This document shows positions 52,548 to 61,202 of a stretch of 64,000 bases of DNA, one piece after another. The notes beneath the pieces are model-generated. The model saw only the letters and a program-made list of their open reading frames with translations, was not told where the DNA came from and ran no database searches. The translations under genes and the position numbers were made by a program. Within the stretch, counting starts at the first letter, position 1. Each line of letters opens with the position of its first letter. The stretch is taken from the NCBI RefSeq assembly GCF_028595265.1, contig NZ_JAQQXP010000001.1:1984001-2048000 (forward strand). The letters run 5' to 3'. Source of the stretch: Alteromonas gilva. Lineage in GTDB: Bacteria > Pseudomonadota > Gammaproteobacteria > Enterobacterales > Alteromonadaceae.

Positions 52548-53555
52548 TTAATCAGTGAGTTCGCCGCGCAGGTTTTGCGTAAGGCGAGATTTAATTTGGC
52601 CAAAAGAAAGCGATTGACTGAGTAAATAATGCAGCTTGGCTAATGTCGCCTCCGGCGTCATATCATAACCGGATACCACGCCAGCTTCTGACAGACCATG
52701 GCCGGTTTTATATCCGCTCATATTGACCCGGCCTTTAAAGCACTGGGTACAATTGACCACCACAATTTCTTTTTGTGCTGCACTTTGCAGCTGTTGCAGC
52801 AGCGCTGCATTTTGTGGCGCGTTACCGACTCCGTAACTGAGTAAGATTAGTGCATTGACGGGCTGCTGCAGGGTGTTTTCGATGACCATTGGTGATATGC
52901 CCGGATACAAACTTACCAGTCCCACCGGCTGTGCGGTGACAGGGTTTACGGAAAGTTTATGGTCAGTGGCCTGAGTAATTTGCCCGGCTCTTAAGCGAAT
53001 GTTGATACCCGCTTCAATAAGCGGCGGGAAATTGGGCGAGTCAAAGGCGTCAAACCCATCGGCATCCACTTTACGGCTGCGATTACCTCGCAGCAATTTA
53101 TTGTTAAAAAACAGACTGACTTCCGCAATGGGATAATTCGCGGCAATGTACAAAGCGTTGAGCAGGTTTACCTGGCCGTCAGAACGAAGCTCGGCAAGCG
53201 GAATTTGCGATCCGGTCACGATCACCGGTTTGGTTAACCCCTCGAGCATAAAGCTCAGCGCAGAAGCCGTGTACGCCATGGTGTCAGTGCCGTGTAAAAT
53301 AATAAAGCCGTCAAATTTATCGTACTGGGCTGCAATATCATCAGCAATGAATTGCCAGTCGGCCGGGCTCATATCTGATGAGTCGATGAGTTCATCGTAT
53401 TCACGCAATGTATAGCGCGGCATCTCGTCGCGATGAAATTCGGGCATCGACGCCAGGGTATTGGCTAAAAACCCAGCCACCGGTACGTAACCTTTTTGCG
53501 AGGGTCTCATTCCGATGGTGCCACCGGTATAAGCAATATAAATATGTTTGCGCAT
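52548..53555 (-). CDS. ansA: L-asparaginase, type I (cytoplasmic)
   Basis: A 335-aa asparaginase that hydrolyses Asn to Asp and ammonia. The first catalytic threonine lies in IYIAYTGGTIGMRPSQKGY, and the second motif is GFIILHGTDTMAYTASALSF. There is no signal peptide, so it is the cytoplasmic low-affinity type. The length matches E. coli AnsA. It is upstream of the DUF2797 gene and divergent from the methyltransferase gene at 53797. Confidence 0.95.
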   Translation of the reverse strand: MRKHIYIAYTGGTIGMRPSQKGYVPVAGFLANTLASMPEFHRDEMPRYTLREYDELIDSSDMSPADWQFIADDIAAQYDKFDGFIILHGTDTMAYTASALSFMLEGLTKPVIVTGSQIPLAELRSDGQVNLLNALYIAANYPIAEVSLFFNNKLLRGNRSRKVDADGFDAFDSPNFPPLIEAGINIRLRAGQITQATDHKLSVNPVTAQPVGLVSLYPGISPMVIENTLQQPVNALILLSYGVGNAPQNAALLQQLQSAAQKEIVVVNCTQCFKGRVNMSGYKTGHGLSEAGVVSGYDMTPEATLAKLHYLLSQSLSFGQIKSRLTQNLRGELTD

Positions 53556-53796
53556 GATTCGTTACTTAGCTGCTTTTTTGCCGTAGTGTAACAGGCTTTA
53601 GGGATTGCCAACATTGTATATCGGCGATTAGTATTTTACTTTACGTTGATCGGCGTGTGCGCCGAAGCAGCTTAATTTAAACCTGTTTTTTTGCAGGCTT
53701 AACAAACCCAGCAACAAGAAAGAGAGCCTGTTATCCGTGCGCCACAAATTGAACACTAACCCATAAAGCAATTCATTGGTTTAAAGGACTTACTTA

Positions 53797-54585
53797 ATGC
53801 AACAACAACGCGGTAGCCTGGTCTGTGTCGGACCCGGGATGATATTGGGCGCGCATATCACTGAGCGCTGTCGAAATTATATTGAGCAGGCTGATGTGGT
53901 GTTTATGAGTTGTCACCCTATTGTCGAAAGCTGGATTGCGTCGATGAACAACGATGTGCGCTCTTTACAGGGGTTCTACGGAGAAGGTAAAGACCGCCGC
54001 GAGACCTATCGGCAAATGCAGGATGCCATTATGCAGCAAGTACGCGAGAATAAGCGCGTTGTTGGCGTGTTTTATGGTCATCCGGGTATCTTTGCTCAGG
54101 TTCCTCACAAATCCATTGCCCAGGCACGTGAAGAGGGGTTTGCTGCCCATATGGAGCCGGGGATTTCCGCGGATGCATGTTTGTATGCAGATATGGGCAT
54201 CGATCCCGGTCGCTATGGCATTCAGCAATACGAAGCTAGTCAGTTTTTGTTTTACCAACGGCAAATCGATCCGTCGGCGTATTTACTATTATGGCAAATA
54301 GGCCACGCCGGCGATGTGTCACTGACAACCCGCCAGTCGGGTACCGCAGAGCGCCAGGTGTTAGTCGATCAATTATTGCAGTACTATCCCGGTGAGCATC
54401 AGGTGGCGATATACGAATGCCCTTTTATTATCACTGAGCATTCTAAAATAGACTGGTATCCTTTACGTTCTTTGGCCACGGCGGATATTTCACTGGTTTC
54501 GACCCTGGTAGTACCACCGTGCCAGCCTATGAAGCCAGCGCCTGAAATAGTTAAAAAGTTAAACTTGATTTATCAAAGCGCATAG
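53797..54585 (+). CDS. Probable split-borosin peptide alpha-N-methyltransferase
   Basis: A 262-aa SAM-dependent enzyme with the tetrapyrrole-methylase fold. It starts RGSLVCVGPGMILGAHITER (the N-terminal GxGxx SAM-fold opening) and carries GFYGEGKDRRETYRQMQDAI (Arg67/Arg68, Tyr71), VFYGHPGIFAQVPHKSIAQA (Tyr93) and HMEPGISADACLYADMGIDP. From memory this is the pattern of borosin methyltransferases, closest to SonM of Shewanella oneidensis, which methylates backbone amides of a separate precursor. CobA/CysG-type tetrapyrrole enzymes lack the RRxTY stretch. The ribosome binding site AAGGA lies 8 nt upstream. A candidate precursor gene follows at 54828. Confidence 0.85.
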   Translation: MQQQRGSLVCVGPGMILGAHITERCRNYIEQADVVFMSCHPIVESWIASMNNDVRSLQGFYGEGKDRRETYRQMQDAIMQQVRENKRVVGVFYGHPGIFAQVPHKSIAQAREEGFAAHMEPGISADACLYADMGIDPGRYGIQQYEASQFLFYQRQIDPSAYLLLWQIGHAGDVSLTTRQSGTAERQVLVDQLLQYYPGEHQVAIYECPFIITEHSKIDWYPLRSLATADISLVSTLVVPPCQPMKPAPEIVKKLNLIYQSA

Positions 54586-54772
54586 TTTTACACTTGAACC
54601 ACTTTATGTCTTGTCAGTAGCCAAAAATTACAGGCTGACGTCAGTGGGTTACGCGGTTATTGCGACTAATGTTGTTGGCAATTATGCGTTTAATGTATTG
54701 CGGCGTCAGGTTCCGGAAGTGTTTGGCGGTTCTGGTGGTATGGCGATATGGGGTAATTTGACAAACAGGTAA
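54569..54772 (+). other. Cryptic open frame between methyltransferase and candidate precursor
   Basis: A 67-codon open stretch, +1 relative to the methyltransferase frame, overlapping its last codons. It encodes YVLSVAKNYRLTSVGYAVIA, then TNVVGNYAFNVL and PEVFGGSGGMAIWGN. It has no ATG near the front; GTG at 54644 with AGG about 9 nt upstream is the best start. The Val/Ile/Gly-rich part recalls borosin core sequences, but the open length is within chance expectation. Not claimed as a gene. Confidence 0.2.
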
Positions 54773-54827
54773 CCGTCTCGCGTTGTTAATTTAGCAAACA
54801 TTATCCAATAAAACAGAGGTAAAAAAA

Positions 54828-55019
54828 ATGAGCGCTATAGAGTTACTTGACCAATTAGGTAAAAGACCGGACTTTGACATTAATACATTAACTGAAGCGC
54901 AGCGGGCTGAGATTGCCAATGCGGTAAAACTAGCGGGTGAGAACAAGCCAATTTTAACTATCGTAGAGCCTCAAGAGCCGGATAATGACGACGAGCCTAA
55001 AGAAAGCGTAACGAACTGA
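54828..55019 (+). CDS. Candidate borosin precursor peptide
   Basis: A 63-aa peptide. Residues 1-37 form two short helices (MSAIELLDQLGKRPDFD and LTEAQRAEIANAVKLAG), similar in outline to the binding domain of SonA-like precursors. The tail has a beta-prone hydrophobic run, then an acidic end (NKPILTIVEPQEPDNDDEPK), the layout expected of leader plus core. An AGAGGT ribosome binding site lies 7 nt upstream of the ATG, the best in this cluster. It is 242 nt after the methyltransferase and 6 nt before the TPR-GGDEF gene. It is shorter than SonA (about 70 aa) and lacks a clearly identical core, so the role is inferred from context and architecture. Confidence 0.65.
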   Translation: MSAIELLDQLGKRPDFDINTLTEAQRAEIANAVKLAGENKPILTIVEPQEPDNDDEPKESVTN

Positions 55020-55025
55020 TAGACA

Positions 55026-56759
55026 TTGAGCAGGTTAGCCCTCTACATACTGTTATGCGTCGCTGTATTCGTTAGTAGCGAGTTAGTGGCAGCAGACGCT
55101 GACAGCACACTGCAGCATGCAGACGAGCTGCGGCTGTCAGACAAAGACAGAGCACGTGAATTACTCAATTCGCTGGATCCTGCCAGCCTGTCCGGCGAGC
55201 AAAGGGTTTATTATCAGTACATTGATACCGTTATTAATTTGTTCAACGGTGACGTTAAACGAGCAGCCGAACGCTACAAACAACTTTTGGGCGCTGTCAC
55301 CGACAATGCCCTCAGAGTTCGTATCGAAGCATCTTATCTGAACCTTCTTGCTGCGCTGGGCAAGTGGAAAGAGGGCTTGTCCTTAGGTGAAGAGCTGTTT
55401 TCCCGAATTGCTAAAACGCAGGATACCGAAACAAAACTGCGCGCTTATTTGGGCCTGATTGCCTTTTATGACCAGTTAAATCAGCCTGAAACCGTCCTGA
55501 TACTTACCAGTAAGGTGGTCGATAAAGAAAATGTCCCGCCGGAAGTTATGTGTGGCGCGCTGGCTGCCAGAATTAGTGCGTTTAATAAACTTGATGACTA
55601 TTCTTATTCTTTTGAAGAAATAAACACTGCAAGTCAGTATTGTCTCGAAAATAACCTCTCTATTTACTACGTTACACTCGAAATGCATAAGGTTAACTGG
55701 TTAACTAACCAGGGAAATTATACTGAAGCGATCCCCTTTTTAGAAAACCTGATTAATAACCCTGATGTGCAGGCGTTTAAACCACATTTTACTTCAGCGA
55801 TGGCGTTATTGGCCGCAGCTAATTTTACATTAGGGCGGGTGAATGAAGCCAAAACCATTGCGCTACGCGTACTTGAAGTCGATCCTAATAACAACTACAC
55901 CGGTTCCGTCATTAAAGCACTGAGTGTGCTACATCAAGTTGAAAGAGACCATGGCGACATGGCCAATGCCTATCGATATCTTGAGCGACTCACCAGTCTG
56001 CAGAAAAAAACAAGTTCATCAGAGCTAACTAAGCAACTGGCGATTCAACAAGCATGGTTTGAAATTGATGCAAAGCAGAATGAGATAGAATTACTCGATA
56101 AGCGTAACGCGTTATTATCAACACAGGCGAAGCTGGCAAACGAAAGCCTGGAAAACACCTTGCTTGCGCTGGCATTGGTGTCGTTATTACTGGCGTCGCT
56201 GGTTTTCTGGTCCTACCGCAGTCATAAAATTCAGGTACAGCTCAAGCACTATGCGCGCACTGATATGATGACGGAGATCAACAATCGCGGGTATTTTACC
56301 GAGTGCCTGACACACTGTTTACAGCAGGCACATAAAGCGAAAACGCCGCTGAGCCTTATTTTATTAGATCTCGATCATTTTAAGAGTATTAACGACAACT
56401 TTGGCCATCAGGCCGGCGATTGGGCACTTAAAGAAGTGGCGAGTCGTATTAAGCACTCAGCAGGTAAAGACGCCATCGTCGGTCGTTTGGGCGGTGAGGA
56501 GTTTGGCGTTGTATTACCCGGCTGTGATAGTCGCAGCGGCGTAGCAGTGGCTGAGCAGTGCCGCATGGCAATCAACGGCATTGATACTATGCAAGCGGGT
56601 TATGGATTTTCGATTACCGTTAGTGCCGGGGTAAGTTGTACAACCGAAGCGGGTTATAGTCACAATAGCCTGTATACGGCGGCTGATTTGGTGCTGTATC
56701 AATCCAAACAGTATGGTCGCAATCGCGTGTATGAATACTCTTCTGCAACGTCCGGGTAA
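55026..56759 (+). CDS. Periplasmic-TPR, membrane-anchored GGDEF protein
   Basis: A 577-aa protein with a TTG start. Residues 1-22 are a signal peptide (SRLALYILLCVAVFVSSELV). Residues about 25-345 are TPR-like helices, then a coiled coil (EIDAKQNEIELLDKRNALLS), a transmembrane helix near 380-398 (LALALVSLLLASLVFWSY) and a cytoplasmic GGDEF domain with RLGGEEFGVVLPG near 485. The active-site motif is intact, so it should make cyclic-di-GMP in response to a periplasmic partner. There is no ribosome binding site before the TTG; the 6-nt gap suggests translational coupling to the 63-aa peptide gene. Confidence 0.88.
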   Translation: MSRLALYILLCVAVFVSSELVAADADSTLQHADELRLSDKDRARELLNSLDPASLSGEQRVYYQYIDTVINLFNGDVKRAAERYKQLLGAVTDNALRVRIEASYLNLLAALGKWKEGLSLGEELFSRIAKTQDTETKLRAYLGLIAFYDQLNQPETVLILTSKVVDKENVPPEVMCGALAARISAFNKLDDYSYSFEEINTASQYCLENNLSIYYVTLEMHKVNWLTNQGNYTEAIPFLENLINNPDVQAFKPHFTSAMALLAAANFTLGRVNEAKTIALRVLEVDPNNNYTGSVIKALSVLHQVERDHGDMANAYRYLERLTSLQKKTSSSELTKQLAIQQAWFEIDAKQNEIELLDKRNALLSTQAKLANESLENTLLALALVSLLLASLVFWSYRSHKIQVQLKHYARTDMMTEINNRGYFTECLTHCLQQAHKAKTPLSLILLDLDHFKSINDNFGHQAGDWALKEVASRIKHSAGKDAIVGRLGGEEFGVVLPGCDSRSGVAVAEQCRMAINGIDTMQAGYGFSITVSAGVSCTTEAGYSHNSLYTAADLVLYQSKQYGRNRVYEYSSATSG

Positions 56760-56889
56760 TTAACCAGGCATGGTGTGATGGGCGCTTCAACCAGTCTATA
56801 GCCCAGATACTAACCACGGCAGAATGCCTGGCGTGACAGCACAGACACCATGTTCGCATTATCTGGTAAATGTCGTTGAATCAGTATTA

Positions 56890-56934
56890 AAACAGCCCAT
56901 TACTGCGTGTTGTCAGACGCAGCATGGACTGTTT
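56890..56934. terminator. Terminator between the GGDEF gene and lipA
   Basis: AAACAGCCCAT (56890-56900) pairs with ATGGACTGTTT (56924-56934) with one mismatch, and CTGCGT/ACGCAG forms an inner stem. It lies between converging genes. Confidence 0.6.
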
Positions 56935-56962
56935 GGCAGCATGGCCGGATATTCAATAGCGG

Positions 56963-57925
56963 CTAGCTAACGTCTTCGCCAGCTGCTTGTCTGTCGGCAT
57001 GGTAACTTGAACGTACCATTGGTCCGCACGCGGCATGAGAAAAACCGATTTGTTTAGCAATCACACCTAACTCGTCAAACTCATCCGGATGCACGTAACG
57101 TTTTACCGGATAATGGTGCCGGCTGGGTTGCAGGTACTGACCCAGCGTTAGCATATTGACACCATGTGCACGTAAGTCTTTTAAGACTTCAGCAATTTCT
57201 TCTTTGTTTTCACCCATTCCCATCATAAGTCCTGATTTGGTGGGAACATCCGGATGCTGGCTCTTAAATTTCTTCAACAAATCCAGCGACCATTGATAGT
57301 TAGCGCCCGGGCGGCATTCCCGGTACAGGCGGGGAATGGTTTCCAGGTTATGGTTAAATACATCAGGTGGTGCGGCCTTGAATATTTCTAAGGCGCGGTC
57401 CATACGGCCACGAAAATCCGGTACCAGTACTTCGATTTTAGTGTTTGGACTGTGTTCACGAATGGCCGTAATGCAGTCAACAAAATGTTGTGCACCACCA
57501 TCGCGGAGATCGTCGCGGTCAACAGACGTGATAACCACATATTTAAGATCCATTTCTTTAATCGTGGTGGCCAGTTTTACGGGCTCTTCTGCACTTGGAG
57601 GAAGCGGCTTACCGTGGGCAACATCACAAAATGGACAACGACGTGTACAGATATCGCCGAGGATCATAAAGGTTGCTGTACCGTGGTTAAAGCACTCAGC
57701 CAGGTTAGGGCAACTGGCTTCTTCGCACACCGAGTGAAGTTTATTTTTGCGCAACGTTTTTTTGATATGGTCGATGCGATCGGTTGTGCGCGGCAGTTTG
57801 ATTTTAATCCACTCCGGCTTACGCAACATTTCTTCTTTTTCGGTGGGCACAATGGTCACCGGAATATGTTTGACCTTTTCATCATCGCGGAGCTTTACTC
57901 CGGCTTTCGCTTTTACGTTACTCAT
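56963..57925 (-). CDS. lipA: Lipoyl synthase
   Basis: A 320-aa radical-SAM enzyme that inserts two sulfurs into octanoyl groups to make lipoate. The auxiliary cluster cysteines lie in HSVCEEASCPNLAECFNHGT, and the radical-SAM CxxxCxxC in GDICTRRCPFCDVAHGKPLP. GMGENKEEIAEVLKDLRAHG and TLGQYLQPSRHHYPVKRYV are family signatures. Its start lies 8 nt inside the lipB end, so lipB and lipA are coupled. Confidence 0.98.
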   Translation of the reverse strand: MSNVKAKAGVKLRDDEKVKHIPVTIVPTEKEEMLRKPEWIKIKLPRTTDRIDHIKKTLRKNKLHSVCEEASCPNLAECFNHGTATFMILGDICTRRCPFCDVAHGKPLPPSAEEPVKLATTIKEMDLKYVVITSVDRDDLRDGGAQHFVDCITAIREHSPNTKIEVLVPDFRGRMDRALEIFKAAPPDVFNHNLETIPRLYRECRPGANYQWSLDLLKKFKSQHPDVPTKSGLMMGMGENKEEIAEVLKDLRAHGVNMLTLGQYLQPSRHHYPVKRYVHPDEFDELGVIAKQIGFSHAACGPMVRSSYHADRQAAGEDVS

Positions 57926-58613
57926 TAAAGCCTTCTATAGTTTGAATGTGAGCGATACCAAGCTCTGCCTTTAAATGGCTGAGCATTGTTGTAGCGGCAC
58001 TGGCTATTGAATCTACGCCACCAAGACGGGCGCAGTCGGTCATTTCCATCCCTTGATAACCACAAGGGTTAATTCTTTGAAAGGGCTCAAGATCCATGTT
58101 GACGTTTAATGCCAAACCATGAAACGAGCAACCTTTGCGAATTCGTAAACCTAACGAACAGACTTTTTGTTCGTTAACATAAACGCCGGGTGCATCAGCA
58201 CGGGCGTTAGCTGTTATACGGCTGTCAGCCAGGGTATTGATCACCGCGTTTTCCATTGCCGTCACCAACTGTCGTACACCGATTTTACGCCGTCTCACAT
58301 TAAGCATGAGGTACATAACCAGCTGGCCGGGACCGTGATAGGTTACCTGTCCGCCTCTATCGACCTGAACAACCGGAATATCGCCGGGCATGAGAACATG
58401 TTCTGCTTTGCCGGCTTGTCCCTGGGTAAACACCGGCTCATGCTCTACCAGCCAGATTTCATCAGCGCTGTGCTGGTCGCGGCTATCGGTAAATGTTTGC
58501 ATGGCGTGCCAGACAGGCAAATAAGGTTGGCGTCCAAGATGTCTGACGATTACCGTATCCGCTATCGTATCTGTTACCGGGGAAGCAGCCGCGGCTTGCA
58601 AAACTGCCGTCAC
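57918..58613 (-). CDS. lipB: Octanoyltransferase LipB
   Basis: A 231-aa enzyme that moves octanoyl from acyl carrier protein to lipoyl domains. RGGQVTYHGPGQLVMYLMLN, the lysine in KVCSLGLRIRKGCSFHGLAL and the catalytic cysteine in INPCGYQGMEMTD are in place. The start is GTG directly after the ybeD stop (TAAGTG). Between ybeD and lipA in a conserved order. Confidence 0.97.
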   Translation of the reverse strand: MTAVLQAAAASPVTDTIADTVIVRHLGRQPYLPVWHAMQTFTDSRDQHSADEIWLVEHEPVFTQGQAGKAEHVLMPGDIPVVQVDRGGQVTYHGPGQLVMYLMLNVRRRKIGVRQLVTAMENAVINTLADSRITANARADAPGVYVNEQKVCSLGLRIRKGCSFHGLALNVNMDLEPFQRINPCGYQGMEMTDCARLGGVDSIASAATTMLSHLKAELGIAHIQTIEGFNE

Positions 58614-58877
58614 TTACAGCACAACCCTGACTAGTTCAATTTTTGCCAGTTCAGTATATATCAATTCCATATGCTCTTTACTGGTCACTGTCACGCTCAC
58701 CGACACAGAGTGATAATTGCCTTTAGTGCTCGGTTTAACCGTTGGCGCATAATCGCCTGGTGCATGTTCCTGCAAGCAAGCAATGACATGAGCGGGTAAG
58801 TCTTCGTGAGCAACCCCCATCACCTTAAAGGTTTGTGCCGTCGGAAAGTCCAACAGCTCATCAAAACGCGTGTCCAC
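58614..58877 (-). CDS. ybeD: YbeD-like DUF493 protein
   Basis: An 87-aa protein of the YbeD/DUF493 family. DELLDFPTAQTFKVMGVAHE and SVSVSVTVTSKEHMELIYTE show the ACT-like alpha/beta pattern, suggesting a regulatory ligand-binding role, not catalysis. In E. coli it also lies between dacA and lipB. It has an AGAGGTG ribosome binding site on the minus strand. Confidence 0.93.
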   Translation of the reverse strand: MDTRFDELLDFPTAQTFKVMGVAHEDLPAHVIACLQEHAPGDYAPTVKPSTKGNYHSVSVSVTVTSKEHMELIYTELAKIELVRVVL

Positions 58878-58901
58878 TTTTTATCACCTCTCAAAAGAAT
58901 A

Positions 58902-58928
58902 CGGCACGAATTGTATCAATTCGTGCCG
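58902..58928 (-). terminator. Terminator of dacA
   Basis: CGGCACGAATTG pairs perfectly with CAATTCGTGCCG around a 3-nt loop. A TATTCTTTT stretch follows on the minus strand. It lies between dacA and ybeD. Confidence 0.75.
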
Positions 58929-58953
58929 CACACCACCAGATTAACCAGACAGG

Positions 58954-60147
58954 TTAGTCGTTAAAGCCCAGCTGCAGCATAATGTAATCTGTTAAACGAT
59001 CGATCAGGCCGCCTTCATTTACTTCGTGAAGTGTCACCAGCGGGTATTCAGCCACGTCTGTGCCGTCAAGCTGAATGTAGACCTTACCAACCACTTCGCC
59101 CTTGGCCAGCGGGGCTTCGAGCTCTTTGTCGATCTCAAAGTTGGCTTCCAGGTTAGCAATTTGGCCCCGTGGAATAGTAATGGGGGTCGCCTGGGTAATT
59201 CCCAAGTCTACCGTGTCGCGATCGCCCATATAAATGCGGTGGGCAACAAAGCTCTCGCCGGCTTTATAGGGGGTAACCGTTTCATAAAAACGGAAGCCAT
59301 AACGTAACAGTTTTTTGTTTTCTACTTTTCTGGCACGCTCGCTCTCGGTACCCATAACAACAGAAATGAGTCGCATATCGCCTTGGGTAGCAGAAGTAAT
59401 TAATGAATAGCCGGCGTCAGACGTATGACCGGTTTTAATACCGTCCACACTAAGACTTTGATCCCACAACAGGCTGTTACGGTTGTATTGTTTAATGCCG
59501 TTATACGTAAACTCTTTTTCACTGTAAATGGCGTACATGTCAGGCGTTTCTTCAATCAACGCTCTGGAGAGGGTAGCCATATCACGGGGTGAGGTGTAAT
59601 GCTCTGCGTCATGCAGACCGTGACTGTTTACAAAGTGGCTGGAATTCATGCCCAAACTCGCGGCATGGGCATTCATCATGCTGGCAAATGCGCCCTCTGA
59701 GCCGGCGATATGTTCTGCCATTGCTACGCAGGCATCGTTGCCGGATTGCACTATAATTCCGCGCAGCAGATCCCGTACCGACACCGATGTGCCCACTTCG
59801 ATAAACATTTTAGACGAGTCCGGGAAGTTTTTCGCCCATGCATTTTCGGAGATGGTAACTTCATCATCCAGCGAAATATTACCCGCTTGCAGTTCTTTAC
59901 CAATGACATAAACCGTCATTATTTTGGTTAAACTGGCCGGTGCCAGGCGCATATCTGCGTTTTGATCGGCAATACTGCTGCCAGTTTCATGGTCCATTAA
60001 AATAAACCCTGCTGCAGCAACAGTGGGCGGCGGTGGAATGACTACCGCGGCATTAACAGTTTGCCAGCAGGTCGTAAGTATTAAAGAAAAACTGAACAAC
60101 AAAGTTGTAAAGCATGACGGTTTAGCGCGCTTGATTTTATTATGCAT
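58954..60147 (-). CDS. dacA: D-alanyl-D-alanine carboxypeptidase (PBP5/6 type)
   Basis: A 397-aa exported serine peptidase that trims the terminal D-Ala from peptidoglycan stem peptides. A signal peptide (residues about 1-33) is followed by the three PBP motifs: SxxK in LAPASLTKIMTVYVIGKE, SxN in IIVQSGNDACVAMAEHIAGS and KTG in VDGIKTGHTSDAGYSLITSA. The C terminus (GGLIDRLTDYIMLQLGFND) is an amphipathic helix that anchors it to the membrane. The order dacA-rlpA-rodA-mrdA is conserved. Confidence 0.96.
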   Translation of the reverse strand: MHNKIKRAKPSCFTTLLFSFSLILTTCWQTVNAAVVIPPPPTVAAAGFILMDHETGSSIADQNADMRLAPASLTKIMTVYVIGKELQAGNISLDDEVTISENAWAKNFPDSSKMFIEVGTSVSVRDLLRGIIVQSGNDACVAMAEHIAGSEGAFASMMNAHAASLGMNSSHFVNSHGLHDAEHYTSPRDMATLSRALIEETPDMYAIYSEKEFTYNGIKQYNRNSLLWDQSLSVDGIKTGHTSDAGYSLITSATQGDMRLISVVMGTESERARKVENKKLLRYGFRFYETVTPYKAGESFVAHRIYMGDRDTVDLGITQATPITIPRGQIANLEANFEIDKELEAPLAKGEVVGKVYIQLDGTDVAEYPLVTLHEVNEGGLIDRLTDYIMLQLGFND

Positions 60148-60281
60148 GTTATTACCGTTTTGAGTTGGAAGCGAAATTCTAATTAATCGGCGGCATTTTA
60201 CCGTATGCCAAATGATTGGACTAGGGGCAGGGCAAAAAGTTTAATTTCAATTAGCACAGTCTCACTGACAATGACTGACTA

Positions 60282-61202
60282 CTAATTTACTGCCACCTTG
60301 TAGGCACCCGGATAACCATTTTGTCTGAGAGCGTCGAGCAGCATGTCGAGTTTAAACCGATCGGTGAGTGGACCAAGTCGTAAGCGGTATACCTGGTTGA
60401 TCAGCGGGATCTCAACGGGCACCTGATACAGCGAGGATAAACCACTCGACAACTGTTTGGCTTTGTCGGCGTCCGACAGGGCCGCTACCTGGATATAATA
60501 ACCCGGCTGACCGGCATCCGTTAAGCCACTGTCAGCGCTCTGCCCGGCGTTACTTTCTTGTGGCGCGCTCTGCGCAGCGACTTCCGCATCGGCATCGTGT
60601 AAAGCCTGTTGGGAGGGCAACTCACCGGCATACAACGCATAAGGCACGGCAGGGGCTTTGCCGACGGATACCATATCATTGCTATCGACATGAATAACTT
60701 CAAGCTTTACGGCGGTGGTACCATTTTTATGAAAGTCCAGTTTCTTCGCGGCGGCATAGGATAAATCAATAATTCGGTCGGAATGAAAGGGACCGCGATC
60801 ATTGACTCTGACAATGGCGCTTAATTGATTGCTCAGGTTGGTGACCTTTACATAGGAGGGCAGGGGCAATGTTTTATGCGCCGCGCTCATACCAAACATG
60901 TCATAGATTTCGCCGTTGGAGGTAAGATGGCCGTGAAACTTCTGACCGTACCAGGACGCATTGCCAACCGCGGTATAGCCTTTGCCGCTGGTCAGTGGCT
61001 TGTAGTGTTTACCGAAGACTTCGTAAGGCCTGCTGTTAGTTTCGCGATACGGCTCGTATCTGGGCGTGACATCTTCCATTGCAGGCTCCGGGTAACTGCT
61101 ACTCGGCGCCGAGTCTTTGGCCTGGCTATAACGCGAGGGCGCCTGACAACCACTCAGCGCCAGGCAGACTACAACGATGAAAATAAAACAATACCGGATC
61201 AT
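60282..61202 (-). CDS. rlpA: Septal/rare lipoprotein A with SPOR domain
   Basis: A 306-aa lipoprotein (lipobox in CLALSGCQAPSRYS, Cys near 19). A double-psi beta-barrel domain (VGNASWYGQKFHGHLTSNGE, then VRVNDRGPFHSDRIIDLSYA) holds the lytic-transglycosylase active site. A Ser/Asp/Gln-rich linker is followed by a C-terminal SPOR domain (GYYIQVAALSDADKAKQLSS) that binds denuded glycan strands. It overlaps rodA by one base (TAATG). Confidence 0.95.
   Translation of the reverse strand: MIRYCFIFIVVVCLALSGCQAPSRYSQAKDSAPSSSYPEPAMEDVTPRYEPYRETNSRPYEVFGKHYKPLTSGKGYTAVGNASWYGQKFHGHLTSNGEIYDMFGMSAAHKTLPLPSYVKVTNLSNQLSAIVRVNDRGPFHSDRIIDLSYAAAKKLDFHKNGTTAVKLEVIHVDSNDMVSVGKAPAVPYALYAGELPSQQALHDADAEVAAQSAPQESNAGQSADSGLTDAGQPGYYIQVAALSDADKAKQLSSGLSSLYQVPVEIPLINQVYRLRLGPLTDRFKLDMLLDALRQNGYPGAYKVAVN

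Noticed and set aside
53797..54585. Interpretation of the methyltransferase as a siroheme/cobalamin (CobA/CysG/CbiF-type) enzyme
   Set aside because: No other tetrapyrrole gene is nearby, and the RRETY and FYGHPGIFA segments fit borosin methyltransferases better, although the fold is the same.
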